Below are positions 5,551 to 7,418 of a stretch of DNA of 7,418 nt, piece by piece. Source of the stretch: JBGPIT01 sp041485125 (GTDB lineage: Bacteria; Desulfobacterota; Binatia; UTPRO1); contig JBGPIT010000257.1 of assembly GCA_041485125.1 (NCBI GenBank), positions 1 through 7,418 on the forward strand, written 5' to 3'. The translations under genes and the position numbers were made by a program. The number at the start of each line of letters is the position of its first letter. The stretch's first letter is position 1. A model generated the notes under the pieces. The model did not search any database and was not told where the DNA came from. It was given only the letters and a program-made list of their open reading frames with translations.

Positions 5551-6419
5551 CGCCGCGCGGCCGTGACCTGGTGCGCGAAGTCCGCGATCGCGTCGACGAG
5601 CCCGCGGCTCTCGAAGACGTCGTTGTGCGCCGCGCCGGTCGCGCGGAAGAAGCGCTTCGGCTCGTTGGCCACGGCGAAGAGACGCTCGCCGAGCGCGAAG
5701 GGCACGATCTCGTCCTGATCGCCGTGCGCGACGAAGAGCGGCACCGCGAGCTTCGCCAGGCGTGAGAGCGAGTCGAAGCGGCCGCTCGCCAGGACCGCGA
5801 GCGGTCCATAGTGCACGCTCGCGACGTCACGCAGCGACGTGAACGTCGACACCACGGCGACGCCGGCGCACGGCCGCTCGAGCGCGAGCGCGATCGAGAC
5901 GGCACCGCCGAGCGACTCGCCGAAGCAGACGATGCGCTCGGGCGCGACACCGCGGGCGCGCTCGCTGTCATACGCGGCACGCGCGTCGGCGTAGACGCCG
6001 GGCTCGCTCGGGCGTCCCTCGCTCTTGCCGTAGCCGCGGTAGTCGTAGGCGAGGACGTCGATGCCGCGTGCCGCAAGCGCCTGGATGACGTCGGCGCGGT
6101 TGGCGACGTTGCCGCCGTTGCCGTGCGACCAGACGAGCACGGGCGGACGGTCCGGCCTGCCCGCGGCGGGCGCGAACCAGGCGTGCAGTCGCACCCCGTC
6201 CTCGGTCGTGATCCACCGCTCCGCGACGCCGGCGGGCGGCGGCGGCATCACGCGATCGGGGAAGAAGATCAGATGGTCGAGCGCGCTCACCGAGCAGCCA
6301 CCGAGTCCTACGACGACGACGAGGGCGCAGACCCGGGCGACGCTACCGGTGCTTCTTCTTCGTGCCGTGCGGCCGGTGGACGGGACGATCGTGGCGCTCC
6401 ACCGCGTCGAGAAGCGCAC
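5547..6419 (-). CDS. Lipoprotein alpha/beta hydrolase (serine hydrolase)
   Basis: 290 aa from GTG 6419. Residues 27-42 form a lipoprotein signal, a run of Ala/Leu/Val then LGGC, so Cys42 would be lipidated and the enzyme anchored in the periplasm. The fold motifs are all present: oxyanion region WSHGNGGN (97-104), AYDYRGYGKSEG (124-135), nucleophile elbow GESLGG with Ser169, acid in AHGDQDEIVP (probably Asp236) and catalytic His265 in GAAHND. The pattern resembles the ABHD13/BEM46-like hydrolases. The substrate is unknown; an esterase or acyl hydrolase activity is the safe reading. The start is odd: the first 26 residues are Arg/Ser/Thr-rich and overlap the upstream repeat-protein gene by 77 bases, and no Shine-Dalgarno is seen. 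However, no ATG, GTG, TTG or CTG occurs between codon 1 and the lipobox. Its 3' end overlaps gloA's stop in one CTAG. Confidence 0.88.
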   Translation of the reverse strand: MRFSTRWSATIVPSTGRTARRRSTGSVARVCALVVVVGLGGCSVSALDHLIFFPDRVMPPPPAGVAERWITTEDGVRLHAWFAPAAGRPDRPPVLVWSHGNGGNVANRADVIQALAARGIDVLAYDYRGYGKSEGRPSEPGVYADARAAYDSERARGVAPERIVCFGESLGGAVSIALALERPCAGVAVVSTFTSLRDVASVHYGPLAVLASGRFDSLSRLAKLAVPLFVAHGDQDEIVPFALGERLFAVANEPKRFFRATGAAHNDVFESRGLVDAIADFAHQVTAARR

Positions 6420-6930
6420 GCGGATTCTCGGCGAGCTCGTCGCGGATGTCGGGATGATCGTCGAGGAAGTCGGCGAAGCTGTCGTGATTGCGAAGATAGC
6501 GCCAGCTCCGCGCCAACCACGGATCGCCGCGCAGATCGTGGCGGACGGCGGGATGATCGTCGAGGAAGCGGTCGAAAGCGCGCAAGTCGGTCTCGTCGAT
6601 GCGGTAGCCCCGGCCGTGCGACTCGTGGCGCCGGTGGTGGTCGACCTCGCTCATGACGTCGTACGGATCGTCCTCGATCTCCGCGCGGATGTTCGGGTGA
6701 TCGGCGAGAAAACTGCGCAGGCCGGGATGGTCTTCCAGATACCCGCGGTTGATCGCGAGGCGGGGGTCGCGCCGGAGATCGCCGGCGACGTTGGGATGAT
6801 CGTCGAGGTAGCGGTCGAAGGCTTCGAGCTGCTGCATCGTGAGGTCGTCGTCACGCCAGTCGTGGGCGGCTGCCATCGGCGGGGCCGCGAGCGCGAGCAG
6901 CAGAAGCACGGCGAAAGCACGAGTGCCCAT
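6343..6930 (-). CDS. Small secreted DHP-repeat protein of unknown function
   Basis: 195 aa from ATG 6930, chosen for the excellent AAGGAGGT 5 bases upstream. In-frame GTG/ATG codons at 6960/6957 would add about 10 residues but lack a ribosome site. Residues 1-22 are a Sec signal peptide (TRAFAVLLLLALAAPP, cleavage at MAAA before HDW). The mature protein holds two ungapped 59-residue repeats at 35-93 and 116-174, 30 of 59 positions identical. They share the pattern AFDR[YF]LDDHP, DLR-x-DP, YL-x2-H, FL-x-DHP-x-IR-x-E. Recurrent Asp-His-Pro before short Ile/Leu/Glu/Arg segments suggests an array of short helices each capped by Asp and Pro. Asp, His and Arg are abundant, and the C-terminus is basic (KKKHR). 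No catalytic motif is seen. Similar DHP-rich secreted proteins occur in other environmental bacteria to my recollection, without known function. It lies 26 bases after the radical SAM gene and overlaps the hydrolase start, so all three probably form one operon. Confidence 0.85.
   Translation of the reverse strand: MGTRAFAVLLLLALAAPPMAAAHDWRDDDLTMQQLEAFDRYLDDHPNVAGDLRRDPRLAINRGYLEDHPGLRSFLADHPNIRAEIEDDPYDVMSEVDHHRRHESHGRGYRIDETDLRAFDRFLDDHPAVRHDLRGDPWLARSWRYLRNHDSFADFLDDHPDIRDELAENPRALLDAVERHDRPVHRPHGTKKKHR
6409..6585 (-). repeat. Repeat unit 2 of the DHP-repeat protein
   Basis: Encodes residues 116-174, aligned without gaps to unit 1 at an offset of 81 codons (243 bases). Its DNA still closely matches unit 1: on the plus strand GGGATGATCGTCGAGG at 6550 recurs at 6793, and most of the following dozen bases match. 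A third copy of the 16-mer starts at 6451, within the second half of this unit. Confidence 0.85.
6652..6828 (-). repeat. Repeat unit 1 of the DHP-repeat protein
   Basis: Encodes residues 35-93. Within it, His-Pro or Asp-Pro pairs recur every 9-13 residues (prolines at 46, 56, 69, 79, 88), so each unit is itself built from shorter helix-sized modules. Spacer residues 94-115 between the two units are His/Arg-rich and not repeated. Confidence 0.85.
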
Positions 6931-6935
6931 GAGAT

Positions 6936-6943
6936 ACCTCCTT
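6936..6943 (-). promoter_or_regulatory. Strong Shine-Dalgarno for the DHP-repeat protein
   Basis: On the minus strand this reads AAGGAGGT, 5 bases before ATG 6930. It decides the start of the secreted repeat protein and predicts high translation of this cistron relative to its operon partners. Confidence 0.85.
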
Positions 6944-6956
6944 TGCGCGGACGGCA

Positions 6957-7418
6957 TCACGAGATCGTCGCCCAGGCGCGATCGTTGCTGCGGAGATAGC
7001 GGTTCACCTTCAGGTTCGCGACGATGTAGGCGAGGCTCTCCATCAGCTGGCCCGGCGGCGGCGGGCTGAAGCGCTTCAGGATGCTCCGCGCCGAGTAGAA
7101 CCCTTGGTAGACGTACTTGAAGCCGTCGAGCATCTGCTCGGGCGTCATGTGCGCGGGGCGGATCAGCGGCGACCCGTAGTCGTAGCGCGCCCAGTTGCCG
7201 TCGAGGATCCGGCCCGCCTTCGCCATGTCGTCGTAGTACTTGGTGCCCGGATACGGGCAGGGGGTGAAGAGCTTCAAGAACGAGATCTTGTTGTCGATCA
7301 GGAAGCGCAAGGTGTGCCCGAAGGTCTCGGGCGTGTCGCCGTCGAGGCCGACCATGATGAGCGCGATCACCTGGATGCCGCGCTCGCGCAGCGCCTTGAG
7401 ATCGCGCGCGAAGCGCGG
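6957..7418 (-). CDS. Radical SAM protein, probably B12-binding type, C-terminal part (cut by window edge)
   Basis: 153 residues remain open to the window edge; the GTG at 7370 is an internal Val codon, because the 16 codons before it (FARDLKALRERGI and neighbours) continue the family pattern. Recognisable blocks are the GIQVIALIMVGLDGDTPETF strand-turn with the G-D-x-D-T motif of radical SAM barrels, the LKLFTPCPYPGTKYYDDM region with P-x-PGT, the AGRILDGNWARYDYG region, MTPEQMLDGFKYVYQGFYS and the SILKRF end. This succession is typical of B12-binding-domain radical SAM proteins with a C-terminal DUF4070-like region, a group that includes methyltransferases acting on unactivated carbons. The CxxxCxxC cluster motif and the B12 domain lie outside the window, so the subgroup call is inferred. 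The substrate is unknown. The stop TGA overlaps an ATG (TGATG) lying in the reading frame of the repeat protein. Confidence 0.82.
   Translation of the reverse strand, partial: PRFARDLKALRERGIQVIALIMVGLDGDTPETFGHTLRFLIDNKISFLKLFTPCPYPGTKYYDDMAKAGRILDGNWARYDYGSPLIRPAHMTPEQMLDGFKYVYQGFYSARSILKRFSPPPPGQLMESLAYIVANLKVNRYLRSNDRAWATIS

Noticed and set aside
5547..6419. The idea that the hydrolase is the glyoxalase II partner of gloA.
   Set aside because: It has a Ser-Asp-His alpha/beta hydrolase triad and a lipobox, not the metallo-beta-lactamase THxHxDH motif, and it is on the opposite strand.
6061..6999. A 312-codon plus-strand open frame with repeated GMIVEE-like segments.
   Set aside because: The repetition is just the reverse complement of the DHP repeats. 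The minus strand has the signal peptide, the ribosome site and the operon context.

Overview
This is a GC-rich bacterial chromosomal segment with densely packed genes, GTG as well as ATG starts and strong G/C preference at third codon positions. An LpxL-type lipid acyltransferase, a lipobox-bearing lipoprotein and several Sec signal peptides point to a Gram-negative. The gene mix would suit an uncultured proteobacterium-like or myxobacterium-like lineage (or Binatota), but no marker fixes the taxon and I assign none. There is no rRNA, tRNA, CRISPR, insertion sequence or phage gene. No gap between genes exceeds 140 bases.

Layout. (1) Bases 1-508, minus strand: the N-terminal part of a secreted protein resembling the N-terminal beta domain of M1 metallopeptidases, cut by the window edge. 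(2) Divergent from it, a plus-strand run: a Rid (YjgF/UK114) family protein lacking the catalytic arginine, a DinB-fold protein, an LpxL/HtrB-like acyltransferase (GTG start), a membrane DUF2062 domain fused to a SAM methyltransferase, a D-alanine--D-alanine ligase and a Ni/Co-type glyoxalase I. (3) Converging on glyoxalase I, with the two stop codons interlocked in one CTAG, is a minus-strand run. In transcription order it holds a radical SAM protein (C-terminal part only), a small secreted protein built of two DHP-containing repeats, and a lipoprotein alpha/beta hydrolase.

How they fit. The acyltransferase, DUF2062-methyltransferase and Ddl genes suggest an envelope theme on the plus strand (acyl transfer to lipid or glycolipid, an inner-membrane modification step, peptidoglycan precursor synthesis). 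Rid, DinB and glyoxalase look like metabolite-damage or detoxification functions. The minus-strand products are mostly exported (repeat protein, lipoprotein hydrolase, M1-like protein). No complete, recognisable biosynthetic or defence system is present. The least explained items are the DHP-repeat protein and the DUF2062-methyltransferase fusion.
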